Position numbers and translations under genes: made by a program. From contig VCMS01000094.1 in assembly GCA_022539475.1 (NCBI GenBank), positions 1 through 64,000 of the forward strand: 64,000 bases of DNA, in the 5' to 3' direction. The notes under the pieces are model-generated. The model was not told the DNA's origin. It saw only the letters and a program-made list of their open reading frames with translations, and searched no databases. Position 1 is the stretch's first letter. Each line of letters opens with the position of its first letter. Source of the DNA: Gracilaria domingensis (lineage: Eukaryota > Rhodophyta > Florideophyceae > Gracilariales > Gracilariaceae). Positions 31,301 through 41,093 of the stretch are shown in pieces.

Positions 31301-33520
31301 GTTTCTTTGAGTTCCACCCCATCAGCCACACCAACGCCGACTCTATCTGTATCTCCTACCCCCTCGGCATCTCTCAGTTCTACCCCGTCAACTACACCGA
31401 CACCGACTCCATCTGTATCTCCTACCCCCTCGGTATCCCTGAGTTCAACCCCATCAGCCGCACCAACACCGACTCTATCTGTATCTCCTACCCCCTCGGC
31501 ATCTCTCAGTTCTACCCCGTCAACTACACCGACACCGACTCCATCTGTATCTCCTACCCCCTCGGTATCCCTGAGTTCCACCCCATCAGCCACACCAACG
31601 CCGACTCTATCTGTTTCTTCTTCTCCCTCAGCATCTTTGAGCTCAACTCCGTCAACTACTCCAACGCCTACCCCGTCTACAACTCCCAGTCCTTCGGTTT
31701 CTTTGAGCTCCGCTCCGACTCCAACACCAACGCCGTCTCCCTCTATTTCTCTCACTCCTTCTGTATCCCCAAGTTCTACCCCGTCAGCCACACCAACGCC
31801 GACTCCGTCTGTATCTCCCACTCCCTCAGCATCTTTTAGTTCTACCCCGTCAACCACCCTGACATCGACTCCATCTTTATCTTCGACTCCCTCAGCATCA
31901 ATGAGTTGCACCCCGTCGTCTACACAAACACCGTCTCCGTCTGTGTCATCTACTCCAACAGTACACGTATCTATGAGTTCAACCCCGTCAGCCACACCGA
32001 CACCGACTCCATCTCTGTCTCCTACTCCCTCGACATCTTTGAGTTCTACCCCGTCATCCTCCCCAGCGCCGAGTCCATCTACAACTGCAATTCCCTCGGT
32101 ATCTTTGAGTGTCACGCCGTCAATCACTCCCACTCCTACTCCATCTATTACTCCCACTCCCTCTATTTCCTTTAGTGTTTCCCCGTCAGCCTCTTCGACA
32201 CCTTCTCTGACAGCGAGTCTATCCGTATCTCCCAATCCCACGGTTTCCATACATGTCACTCCGTCGGTGACACAAACCCCGACGAGGACTCCAACATCCT
32301 CTCCGAGCCCCTCTGTGAGAAGATCGGCCACCCCTTCGGTCACAAGCAGTGCTTCTCCGACACAAACTCCCAGTCCGTCTGAACTTTTGTCTCCCTCCGT
32401 GTCTGTGACATTCACGCCATCGATTACCCTAATACCGCCCATGACACCCATTTCATCTCCTAATGAGTCCTCCAGCAGCTCGGCCATTTCATCCTCGTCA
32501 AGCAGTGAATACCTGACACTGTCGTTGACGCCGTCTACAAGCGCTGCTTATTCGGTTTCTATGACTCCTTCATCGTCCACTCCCACATCTTCTAGGACGC
32601 CAAGCTGCTCTCCTCTAAGTGGAACTGCTGGTACTTCGGCCTTGCCATCTATATCAGGAAGCCAAACGATTATGCCAAGTTTGTCTCCGTCTCCGACTCC
32701 CAGTCTTGATTCTGCTACCAGCTTTGCTCCATCGGCTACAAGAAAGTCCCCTACGACTGCATCGTCCGCATCAAGCGCTGTCGAAAGTCATTCTTTATCT
32801 GGCGCTCTGCCAAGAAGTTTATCGCAAATGCCATCTTCTTCCCTGGCTTCCACTTCCCCTCCGTTGATTGGCCCCACTTTCTATTCGACGGTAACAGCGA
32901 CAGTTGCTACTACTCTCAATCCGGATGCAACTCCCAGTAACTCATGGATATCTTCTTGGTATTCTGCAGGATACACCAGAGCACCCGAGCCCAGCGAGGC
33001 AGTACTTTTCACAAGTCCAGGTCCCGATCAACGCTCGTACCCTATGATCTCAGATATAACTGTGCCTATTGGTATATCGGAGGAAGTTAATCCAACCATG
33101 TTTTTAACCGCGAGTCCCTCTTTGGAGATGAGATATCCGGATGTAACGCCCACAGGTGACGTACCGACCTTGCTTGAACTGCCTTCTCTTTCTTGGGAAC
33201 CTAATGCGCAGTTCGATGGTGCACGTCCATCTCAATGGCTATATACGGATGGGACTGCTTCCCCCGAAACAGAGGCTGTTTCTTTGAAGCCATCAGTTGC
33301 TTCTAACGAATTGGGTCGTTCAAATGAACCGGGCCAAGACCTAGAAGTATTTTCGACAGTGGAGGGCTCAAGATTACCGGAACTTACCGTGCCTCCCGAT
33401 TTGATGACTCTGTTTGATTCCTTATATGCTCTTTTCCATATCCCCAGTGGTATGCCAAAAGAGATATTTAGAGCTTCCCCTGAGCCAAGTCTGTTCCCGA
33501 CTTTCTCCCAGATTGTGTGA
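28383..33520 (+). CDS. Secreted subtilisin-family (S8) serine protease with a very long Ser/Thr/Pro repeat tail; reading frame changes once
   Basis: The first frame (28383-30164) starts with a signal-like hydrophobic stretch, then a pro-region and a complete S8 catalytic domain: Asp216 (VLDSG), His247 (GHGTH), Asn339 (AAGNG) and Ser404 (GTSMSAP). From about residue 490 it turns into Ser/Thr/Pro repeats. Near 30080-30110 the repeats continue in another frame, 1 base back, which is open to 33520; the first frame loses the repeat composition and stops at 30164. Together they would give about 1,710 residues. The tail is built on 22-residue units (66 bases), and the last 200 residues are less repetitive. 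The frame change may be a sequencing error, an allele or slippage in the repeats; I found no convincing intron. Such tails are usually O-glycosylated cell-wall stalks. Confidence 0.85.
30290..31195 (+). repeat. 66-bp tandem repeat with a 198-bp higher-order period
   Basis: The unit codes for [20 protein letters not shown] and variants. The same variant string (GACACCAACGCCGTCTCC) starts at 30601, 30799 and 30997, exactly 198 bases apart, and in a slightly different form at 30403. So three 66-bp units (ending TPSP, TPTP and TTPTP types) were copied as a block. Downstream, from about 31320 to 31620, a different two-unit pattern repeats. Confidence 0.9.
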
Positions 33521-35590
33521 AGAAACGGGAAAGACATGAAAGTTTCGTCATCACACAATTACTGCTGGTGATCTCGGGGAACACGTTATCGTCGTCCAGT
33601 GCGGAACAGAAAGCGAATCCTCGATGGGTGCCAATCGTCCTAACGACATCTGACGGATAACGATATGCTGGGCATGCGATGTATCCTTTTATGGTAAGAA
33701 AATGGTAAAGCTGTATCCTTCGACAGGGAAAACCAAGAATTTAGTTCGAAAACAGTTCCCTTTTCATAGTAGATTGCCTAGCTAGCGGTTGTAGATATTT
33801 GAATGTATCTTGCTACCCAGGGTTTAAAACGAAGGATCCTTGGTTTCTCTTTCATAGTAGCAGCATCTCGTTTTCATCTTTCATCGCTTGTAAGGGACCT
33901 TTTGTACGTAGATGTTTAGATCAGTGGTTGCTGTATAAGCAACGTGCATCCAGCTTTCGCTACAGTGTTGAACATGGCATTGTCTTCTTCGGCACAAGGG
34001 AAAGAAGCACAAGGTAAAGCAGCTTGGCTTAAAACTTGCGATTAAATTTATCAAGAGACAAGGAAAACAAAGGAAAACAAAACTCATTTGGACTGAGTTT
34101 AGAGGAGTGATAATGATGATGATGATGAACTCTAGCCTAGATGATGATTTAGAGGAAGCAAATGCTTGCGACCAACACAAAGTACGTCACAGTATACATG
34201 CTCAAGTAAAATATTCGATTTGCAAATCGGTTGGATAGTGAATGCCTCTGAAATTCAGAGTCTGAATGTGCACGTACTCATATGTCTATCGAAACAGAGT
34301 AGTCGAAAGCAGGATGACGTGTGGCTTGAGATGTGTTTTCGATTTCAGGGTTGAAGTCTGATGGATAACTGATAAATCGAACAAAGACGGGGATCCTCGA
34401 AATCATCATAATCCACAAAAGGAACGCGGATGGAGTAGGACGACAAGCTTGGGCTAAGATGACCGCAAACAAATTACGAAGGTAGGTCACATGCGTCTTT
34501 TGTCTGCACAGTGCAGCGCTCTGCTTACTTCAGAAGCAAGACTTGGATGTTCTGCAGTGTGCTTCAACCAGGTGATCGATCAGCAACAACAGAATACGTT
34601 TTGAACGCGAGATTCTTATTGTTTACGAAGTGGCAAAAATTTCACATCGATACGTTTACATGTCTCGTTCGCGCCTATCACCTAACCCCGATCATGTCAT
34701 GTGAGACGAAGGAGGACCGCCGCGACAAAGGCATGAATTTAGTGTGTCATCATCATGAGCCTAACATATAGTGGATGATAATGTCCATGTGTTTCAAGGA
34801 GCAAATCGAACGTGAAGGCTACGTTGTATATCGATTAAGAAAGTCCCGTTCTTTTTTTGGGAAAGGGCAGTCCACAAAACTCTGCATTTGTCACGAATGG
34901 TGTCGACGTCAGGTCGACAGCGTGGCATTATGTTTTGAGACCACATAGACCCTTCTTCTGTCTCGTTGCTTCAGGAGCTATCATTTATTATCCTTTTCTC
35001 CCGATACTCAAGCTTTTCCTGTGCAGGTCAGGGACGCAGAAAGCAGCCCATTTCCCTGCGCAGAATTTTGTTTCCACTGTATATGGTTTCTGAGCGCTTT
35101 ACCGGAAAGACCTTAGAGGATGACGATAGACCGAATATCATTGAGCTCCAACCCCCCTTGAGACTATATCCATGTCATCGGATACCGTGAAGTGGTATCA
35201 AACGGTACCTGGTACTTCTCGAATTAAGTCGCACTGCTTTCAACGTATTCATATAGTCAAGCAGAACTCGCGGGAGTACACTGAGCCATTTTATTTTCAC
35301 GGCCCATAAGCCAAGGGTATTGTTCTTTCGCGCGAAATATCGACAACTGCAGTTGTGAAACTCGTGTTCTTCTTTCAGATTCGACTTCCTTGACTACCCG
35401 TGGTTCTCGCAGTAAGTATTCATTTGGCAAGCACTGAATGGCTGTCGAAGTCGTTCTGGGATGGCATTGATGGCACCAACGAGCGATTCAGATCGTGTGA
35501 GTTCTGAACTTCATTCGAGTGTCCAATAGAGTGATGGATTGACTGTGAATAGTATGCCCTTCTGCGTAAGTTTTTATCGGGATCTGATTC

Positions 35591-35800
35591 TATAAAAGAA
35601 CGAGTTTGATTCGAACAGAACTGGGACTTTTTAAAGAGTATGTTTTCAATCAAAGCTCAACATCAGCATCGATGGCCTGGAAAAGAAAACTGGCCAAACG
35701 TGGTGACGAATCAGACGCGCCAACGTGTGAAGGTAACGGGGGATGCAAAACTTGTAGTGCTTATAAAACAAAGTATATATGTTTAAATATAAACACTTGA
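35591..35800 (+). CDS. Possible short gene or first exon with a TATA box
   Basis: TATAAAAG at 35591-35598 lies 81 bases before the ATG at 35672. The frame begins with a basic segment (MAWKRKLAKRGDE) and runs for 42 codons, or ends earlier at a possible GTAACG donor near 35733. I do not recognise it. The box and the spacing are the main support. Confidence 0.25.
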   Translation, partial: YKRTSLIRTELGLFKEYVFNQSSTSASMAWKRKLAKRGDESDAPTCEGNGGCKTCSAYKTKYICLNINT

Positions 35801-36023
35801 CCTATTAAAAGGATTACCTTCCACTCTAGCCCGGCGTAAGTTGCGGATGGGGTAGGTCCTTGCTCGGATCAAGCACGAAAGACGCAGGAACGGACATAAT
35901 ATCAAAATATACAACAGAAGATGCGAATCCAGGCCCCGATAGAAGAGTGCATATCGAGCCATTGAACATGCTTGCGACACCTTCAGTATCATGAAGTACC
36001 TGACTAAAACGTTTTAAGCATTC

Positions 36024-36260
36024 TCATCCGAAATAGGCGAACCTTGCAGGAACATTGAAACCAAGTGCTTTTTTTATACCAGTTCTATCGTGTTTCATTT
36101 TTTTCTCTTGCTTGCGACCAAGGAGACGCCGTTCGCTTGAGCTACCGCTGGATTTCATTGGCTTGACGACGAAAGGGGACGTGAAAACGTAAGAAGATGG
36201 GCAACGTCGTGATTGGACTATCGCAGCAGCGGTGCCGGACTCAAGAGAATTTGAAGGCAT
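36024..36260 (-). CDS. Small basic protein, unknown
   Basis: 78 residues from an ATG at 36260. The first 30 residues are rich in Ser, Ala and Val with few acids; the rest is very basic (RRLLGRKQEKKMKHDR). It could be a small targeted or nucleic-acid-binding protein, or a chance frame. No neighbour helps to decide. Confidence 0.25.
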   Translation of the reverse strand: MPSNSLESGTAAAIVQSRRCPSSYVFTSPFVVKPMKSSGSSSERRLLGRKQEKKMKHDRTGIKKALGFNVPARFAYFG

Positions 36261-36767
36261 GTTTCATCTTCAATTTGGTGCTGTATATCACCATCGCCTG
36301 ATGCAGATACGTTTGTTGCTACCACACGCGCTCACATTGTAGAATAGCACGTACTGAAGAAAAGTGGAGGAGGTGTGATCTAGCCATCAAAGGCAAAGAG
36401 ACGAGCTCCTACTCGTTTGAAAGCAAGCTAAGGATTTCATTACAAACACTTGAGACGATGGATACGTGGTAGAAAGTGAAAGGTTTAAAACTACGAAGGT
36501 AGCACATTCTCAAATATTTCCTTGCTGTTGTACTATAGGGCTTTGTACGGGCGCCTCTTGCACGAGAGTAGCAGTGATGGGTTTGATTCTTGCTCGGGGG
36601 TTCTCTGCGACGCCGCCCTACTTCAATGTGCGGCGATACGTACAGACGAAAGAAACAACGAAGCGCGTTTGATGCCACACACTGCTGCAGCTGGTTTGGG
36701 TTCCCACTCACTTGACGTTCCATCGTTGCATGGACCTCCGGGAGTCGTTCCACTGCTACGGTATTGG

Positions 36768-36774
36768 TATAAAT
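36768..36774 (+). promoter_or_regulatory. TATA box upstream of the zinc-finger gene
   Basis: TATAAAT about 125 bases before the ATG at 36898. Confidence 0.35.
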
Positions 36775-36897
36775 GTGAGCAAGAGAGTAAGCTGTGCGGA
36801 TGACGGGAGAGTAGAATGAAGCTAAGAAAGCGGCATTCACTGAGCGACTTTTTCGCTTGTAGTTGTGATGAACAGCACTTAGGTTTGCTTGCACGAT

Positions 36898-37821
36898 ATG
36901 ATGGATATTCACAAACAAGACAGGTACGATACAGTCTCTCTATACGAGAAGTTGATGAGCTGGGACATTACGACGTCGTCGCAGTATGATGAGCAACGTT
37001 CTCAAGCGCACAGCGATGGTGCGAGGCTGCAAGCAAGCGGAGATCGGAATGATCGAAAGTTGCGAACAAGGACACAAGCGTTGAAACCTAGGGAGAAGGG
37101 GCATCCATGTCCAACGAGACAATGCCCCCGTCTGTTCTCAACAAAGTACAACGCGAAGGCACACGTTCGAGTGCACAGCAACGAGAGGCCGTTCAAGTGC
37201 GCTTTAGGTTGCGGAGAGAACTTCAAGTGGTGCAGCTCAAAGTCAGTTCACGAGAACGCCAAGTGCCCAAAGGCTGCCGGCGAAAGGAAGAAACAGAAAG
37301 CGTACAGAAGGAAGAAAGCGGATGCCCGTACGCGCGCAAATGGCGCGGTGGCGAGGGGAGCCGGAAATGGACGAGAGTTGAAGGATGAGAAGGATGCGCA
37401 TGGCGGAATACTGCAGGAGCTGTTGACTACAATTGCGCGCACTACGTGCGGCACACAGTGGCAGTACGGCGGCAGCGGTGGTGGTGGTGGTGGTGGTGGT
37501 GGTGTGGACGCCATGCCGATGGAGGCGGTGGTGGCAGCCGACAGGACGTGCGTCTCGCTGCTCGGTGACACATCACAGGAAGGCGGCTCAGGTAGCGTGG
37601 AGAGCGTTGACAGGAGTGAGCTGTTGCGGATTGGCGGGATCGGGCCCGGGTGGGAGGTGTCGACGGTGAATGGGTTCATGGATTACGTGGTGGGAGCAAA
37701 CGGGAGCGAGAGCTCGGCAGGCAGCAGCGCGGAGTGGAGCGTGGCGGACCCCGTGCGCGACATGTGGAGCGGCGGCGAGCATGGGCGCTGCGAGTGGGAC
37801 AGCAGCGCGTTTCTGAGGTAG
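36898..37821 (+). CDS. Zinc-finger protein, probable transcription factor
   Basis: 307 residues from the ATG at 36898. Two adjacent zinc fingers lie at residues 71-93 (Cys71, Cys76, His89, His93) and 101-123 (Cys101, Cys105, His118, Cys123), joined by SNERPFK, close to the TGEKPF linker of DNA-binding C2H2 proteins. The first finger is CX4CX12HX3H; the second is a CCHC variant. A basic stretch follows (KKQKAYRRKKADARTR), likely a nuclear signal, then a run of glycines from a GGT microsatellite near 37474-37503 and an acidic, Ser/Gly-rich tail. Nuclear DNA binding is likely; the target is unknown. Its 3' end lies next to the GC-rich island, and codon use becomes GC-richer towards that end. Confidence 0.7.
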   Translation: MMDIHKQDRYDTVSLYEKLMSWDITTSSQYDEQRSQAHSDGARLQASGDRNDRKLRTRTQALKPREKGHPCPTRQCPRLFSTKYNAKAHVRVHSNERPFKCALGCGENFKWCSSKSVHENAKCPKAAGERKKQKAYRRKKADARTRANGAVARGAGNGRELKDEKDAHGGILQELLTTIARTTCGTQWQYGGSGGGGGGGGGVDAMPMEAVVAADRTCVSLLGDTSQEGGSGSVESVDRSELLRIGGIGPGWEVSTVNGFMDYVVGANGSESSAGSSAEWSVADPVRDMWSGGEHGRCEWDSSAFLR

Positions 37822-38145
37822 CCGTATAGGCTAACACCACCAAGGGTAGGTACAGTTATCTAAAGGGGGGATTGAGGGGCTCTTGAGCTCGTGGCGCAGC
37901 GCGCCATGAGCGGAGCGCGCATTCGTCGCCACGCGGTGCACGGTGCACGCCACGCCACAATCGCGCGCCGGCACCACACACGCGCGCAGCAGCCGCCAGC
38001 GCCGGAAGCACGCGCAAAAAAGCGCCGCCATAAAACCGACCCCGACCGCCGCGCCGCTACCCGCCGCGCGTTTTCGCCGTATACGTCGCTCGATGATGGC
38101 GCGCCGCCGCGCGCGAGCGCGCTGGTGAGCACGCGCGGCCACACG

Positions 38146-39085
38146 ATGCGCGCGGCGGGCTTCGCGGCGCCGCTGCTGACGCCGGCGGCGCTGGCGGCGC
38201 TGGCGACGGCGGCCGAGTGCGTGGCGCGCAGCCTGGAGAGGCGGCGGCCGGTGGGGCAGCTGCTGGCGGTGCGGTCCGACGGGCGGCGCGCGCACGTGGT
38301 GTACGACGCGCCGGCGGAGCTGCGGCACGCGCCGTGCGTGGTGCTGGAGGCCGGCGCCAACTGCTGGTCGCGCGTGTGGGACGGGGTGTCGGCGCGGCTG
38401 TCGGCGGTGGCGCGCGTGTTCCGCTACGACCGCGCGGGCTTCGGGTTCTCGGGCGCGGTGGGGGCGACGCGCGAGCGCGGCGTGCAGGCGGTGGCGGCGG
38501 GGCTCAGGGCGGCGCTGCGCGGCGCGGGCGCGGCGCCGCCGCACGCGCTGGTGGCGCACGCGCCGGGCGCGCTGCACGCCGACGCGCTGGCGCAGCAGCT
38601 GGCGCCGGCGGACGTGTGCGGGCTGGTGTACGTGGACGGCGCGTCGTATCTACGGCGGCGGCGCGCGCCGCCGTAGATACTGGCTGGCGCGCTGCGGCTG
38701 CTGGCGCCGCTGCGGCGGCGCCCCTGCACGGCGGCGTTCGGCCGCGCGCTGGCGCGCGAGGCGCGGCGCACGCGGGCGCGCGGCGGCTGGCTGGTGGCGT
38801 ACGCGGCCGAGTGCGCCGGCGCGCCGCCGCTGCACCTGCCGCGCGGCTGGCTGCGCGACACGCCCATCGCCGTCGTCGTGCCCGACGTGTACGAGCGCAC
38901 GCGCGCCAAGCGCCACGTCGCGCCGCTGCAGCGCGCGCTGCTGCGCGACTCGTCCGACGCTTTGAGACCACTTTGTGCAGCTCGAGCGCCCCGACGCCGT
39001 CGCCGCCGCCGCCGCCGCCGCCGCCGTCGCCGCCGTCGCCGCCGTCATCGACCGCGCGCGCGCCAAGCGCCTCATCCGCTGCTGA
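38146..39085 (+). pseudogene. Decayed alpha/beta-hydrolase-fold gene in the GC-rich island
   Basis: The frame from the ATG at 38146 gives an alpha/beta-hydrolase N-terminal half: strand and oxyanion loop (VVLEAGANCWSRVW), then FRYDRAGFGFSG. The nucleophile elbow, normally GHSxG, reads AHAPG, so the catalytic serine is missing. The frame stops at 38676 inside a 35-base palindrome, continues open in the same frame (GWLRDTPIAVVVPDVY), and the expected C-terminal His motif (DHFVQLERPDAV) lies near 38965-39000 in another frame, ending at 39085. So there is one stop, one frame change and a lost nucleophile. Errors in this extremely GC-rich sequence could explain the stop and the frame change, but not the clean replacement of the serine motif. 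The frame is open upstream to 37891, without a domain. Confidence 0.6.
38646..38680. repeat. 35-bp palindrome within the hydrolase pseudogene
   Basis: Perfect 15-base arms (38646-38660 and 38666-38680) around a GCGCG centre. The outer arm is GTATCTAC, the inner part GGCGGCG. It carries the in-frame TAG that ends the first hydrolase frame, and looks like an insertion or a local inverted duplication. Confidence 0.7.
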
Positions 39086-39287
39086 TCTGATCTGCGCTGC
39101 GCCCACTTTTGGCGCAGCTCGAGCGCCACCCCCCCCCCCCCGGCAACTGCGCGCTGGCTGTAAGCGCTGTCAGCCCCTGCTGTCCGCCGCTGCGCTGCGC
39201 GCGCTTTTTGCGCGCCGCCGCCGCCGCCGCCGTCGACGCCATCGGCGCGCCGCCCTCTCCCGCGCGCACCGCTCTCTCTCTTTCGCG

Positions 39288-39501
39288 ATGCAAGCGCCGC
39301 CGCCGACCCCCCCCCTGCCGGCAGACGACGCCGACAAGCTGCACGTCACGATCTGGAACCGCGTGCAGCGCCGCAAGATTGGCGGCAACGCCGCGCCGCT
39401 GCGCAGGAATTTGGCGCGCTATTTGCGCGAGCACGCCGACTGCGAGGTGTACGTCGATCAGGCCGACGCGCCGCCCACGCCGCGCCGCAAGCGCCCCGTG
39501 C

Positions 39502-39537
<36 letters not shown>

Positions 39538-39754
39538 CCGCCGCCGCCGTGCCCGCCGCCGCCGCCGCTGCCGCCGCGCCGCCCGCGCCCGCCGCGGACG
39601 CCGTGCACGTGGCCGTGTGGAACCGCGTGCTGCGGCGGAAGGTTGCCGGCAACGCCGCGCCGCTGGCGCGCAACCTGCGCGCGTATCTGGCGAAGAACGC
39701 GCACTGCGAGGTGTACCAGGGGCAGGACGCCGAGCGCGCGCCGCCGCAGCTGCA

Positions 39755-39795
<41 letters not shown>

Positions 39796-39929
39796 TGCCC
39801 GAGCCGGCGGCGGCGGGCGACGGCGCGCTGGCAGAGGTGCTGGACGTGGAGACGTTCATCTCGCTGCAGAGCGACGACGAGCTGTGGGAGTGTCACGGCT
39901 CGCTGCCGCCGCTGCTGGGCACGTGGTGA
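39288..39929 (+). CDS. Protein with two 'GNAAP' repeats, unknown function
   Basis: 213 residues from the ATG at 39288. Two copies of a module of about 38 residues lie near residues 20-58 and 108-146. Shared pattern: V-x-x-WNRV-x-RRK-x-x-GNAAPL-x-RNL-x-x-YL-x-x-x-A-x-CEVY. They are parted by a proline/alanine-rich linker and followed by a polyproline run and an acidic end (DVETFISLQSDDELW) that resembles an activation segment. The G-x-AP core and length faintly recall the BRK domain of chromatin proteins, but this is only a resemblance. The polyalanine and polyproline tracts come from GCC/CCG microsatellites. A compact, conserved repeat pair argues that the gene is real. Confidence 0.6.
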
Positions 39930-40295
39930 GCGCCTCGCGCGTGTGCTCGCGCGCGCCGCACCGCGCCGCCGTGTTGGCAGCGGCGTGCTCGCCGCGCGCT
40001 GGCGCGCCGCGCGCGCAATTTTTGTGCCATGCGCCGAATTGTTGCCGCCGCCCGTTTGATTGGCTGCCGCCACGCCGCGCTTCCACGCGCACGCGCGCCC
40101 GCACTGTGCGCCGCCGCGCGCGCCATCTCCGCACCCCTTCGCGCCGCCGCGCGCGCCGTATATCTGCCGCCGCCCGCCGCCGCCGCCACCGCCACCGCCT
40201 GCCGCGCATCCCATCGCCCCCTCGCTGCCCGTCTGTCCCGCCCGAGCCGCCTCCCCCTACCGCCCTCCCCCTCGCTCACTCGCTCGCTCGCAGCC

Positions 40296-41093
40296 ATGCA
40301 ACCGCCCGCCGCCGCCGCCATGGACGACTTTGTCCCGCCGGCCGCCCCGTTCAAGCCCGACAACGTCATGTGCATGTCCACCCCGCTCGACATCATCCTC
40401 CCCTGTCTCAACTGCTTCGTGCTCCCCGAGAAGCGCCAAATCGTCCAGCTCTTCTTCGGCAAGTACCACGGCACCATCACAGAGCCTGGCTGCTACTGCC
40501 GCACCGGCTTGGGCATGGAGCTGCGTCGCGTCGACACCGACCTCAACACCTTTGATTTGGCAAACACCAAGGTGCTGGACGCGCGCGGCAATCCTGTCGT
40601 CATTTCGGGCATCGTCACCTACTTTATCGACGATACGCGCAAGGCCGCCATTGACGTGCGCGATCCGCATCGCTTCGTGCATGACCAGGCGCCGGCCGTG
40701 CTCAAGCGCGTCGTGTCGCAGTTTCCGTACGAATCGGCCACGCCGGACATTCCGAGTTTGAGGTCGGAGACCACGGACGTGTCGAACCGTATGCGCGATG
40801 AATTGCAAACTAAGTGCGCCGTCGCGGGTGTCAAAATTGTCACCTTTAGCATTAACGAGCTTTCGTATGCGCCGGAGATTGCGCAGGCGATGCTCAAGAG
40901 ACAGCAGGCGGAGGCGCTGGTGCAGGCCAGAGAGGCCATTGTTAGAGGTGCCAAGCATATTGCTTTGGATGCTGTGCAAGATATGGGTACCGAGATGCAG
41001 CTTTCGCAGGAGAAGAAGGCCGAGCTGTTGAGTAACTTGCTCATTGTGTTGGTGGGCGATAAGGATGTGACGCCTACTTTGCAGGTTACCTGA
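40296..41093 (+). CDS. SPFH/band-7 domain protein (stomatin/prohibitin superfamily), copy 1
   Basis: 265 residues from the ATG at 40296. The SPFH core covers about residues 40-215: a hydrophobic, Cys-containing lead-in (LPCLNCFVLPEK), LDARGNPVVISG, FVHDQAPAVLKR, and a helical tail with SYAPEIAQAMLKRQQAEA. The end (ELLSNLLIVLVGDKD) resembles the C-terminus of many bacterial SPFH proteins. These proteins form membrane-bound oligomers and scaffolds; the substrate is unknown. It lies at the right edge of the GC-rich island, and its first half is far richer in GC than its second. A paralogue lies 2.7 kb downstream. Confidence 0.85.
   Translation: MQPPAAAAMDDFVPPAAPFKPDNVMCMSTPLDIILPCLNCFVLPEKRQIVQLFFGKYHGTITEPGCYCRTGLGMELRRVDTDLNTFDLANTKVLDARGNPVVISGIVTYFIDDTRKAAIDVRDPHRFVHDQAPAVLKRVVSQFPYESATPDIPSLRSETTDVSNRMRDELQTKCAVAGVKIVTFSINELSYAPEIAQAMLKRQQAEALVQAREAIVRGAKHIALDAVQDMGTEMQLSQEKKAELLSNLLIVLVGDKDVTPTLQVT

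Larger units (their letters stand above)
33521..36897. other. Long stretch without a confident gene
   Basis: AT-richer DNA with many stops in all frames. It holds a short ATG microsatellite near 34110-34128, possible splice donors (GTAGGT near 34482, GTAAGT near 35415) and two weak gene candidates listed separately (35591-35800 and 36024-36260). Spliced genes with short exons could hide here. Confidence 0.45.

Noticed and set aside
30290-31620. Regular repeats considered as a CRISPR array or satellite
   Set aside because: There are no unique spacers, and the repeat keeps a single amino-acid frame joined to the protease gene.
30067-32487. Minus-strand open frame of 806 codons with Asp/Gly/Val repeats
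   Set aside because: It is the mirror of the Ser/Thr/Pro repeat on plus. The repeat codons read backwards never give stops, so the long frame is a by-product. The protease frame upstream explains the coding strand.
38504-40480. Many long, Arg- and Ala-rich open frames on both strands in the GC-rich island
   Set aside because: At 80-90 percent GC stops are rare in every frame. Only frames with domain motifs (hydrolase, GNAAP, SPFH) were kept.
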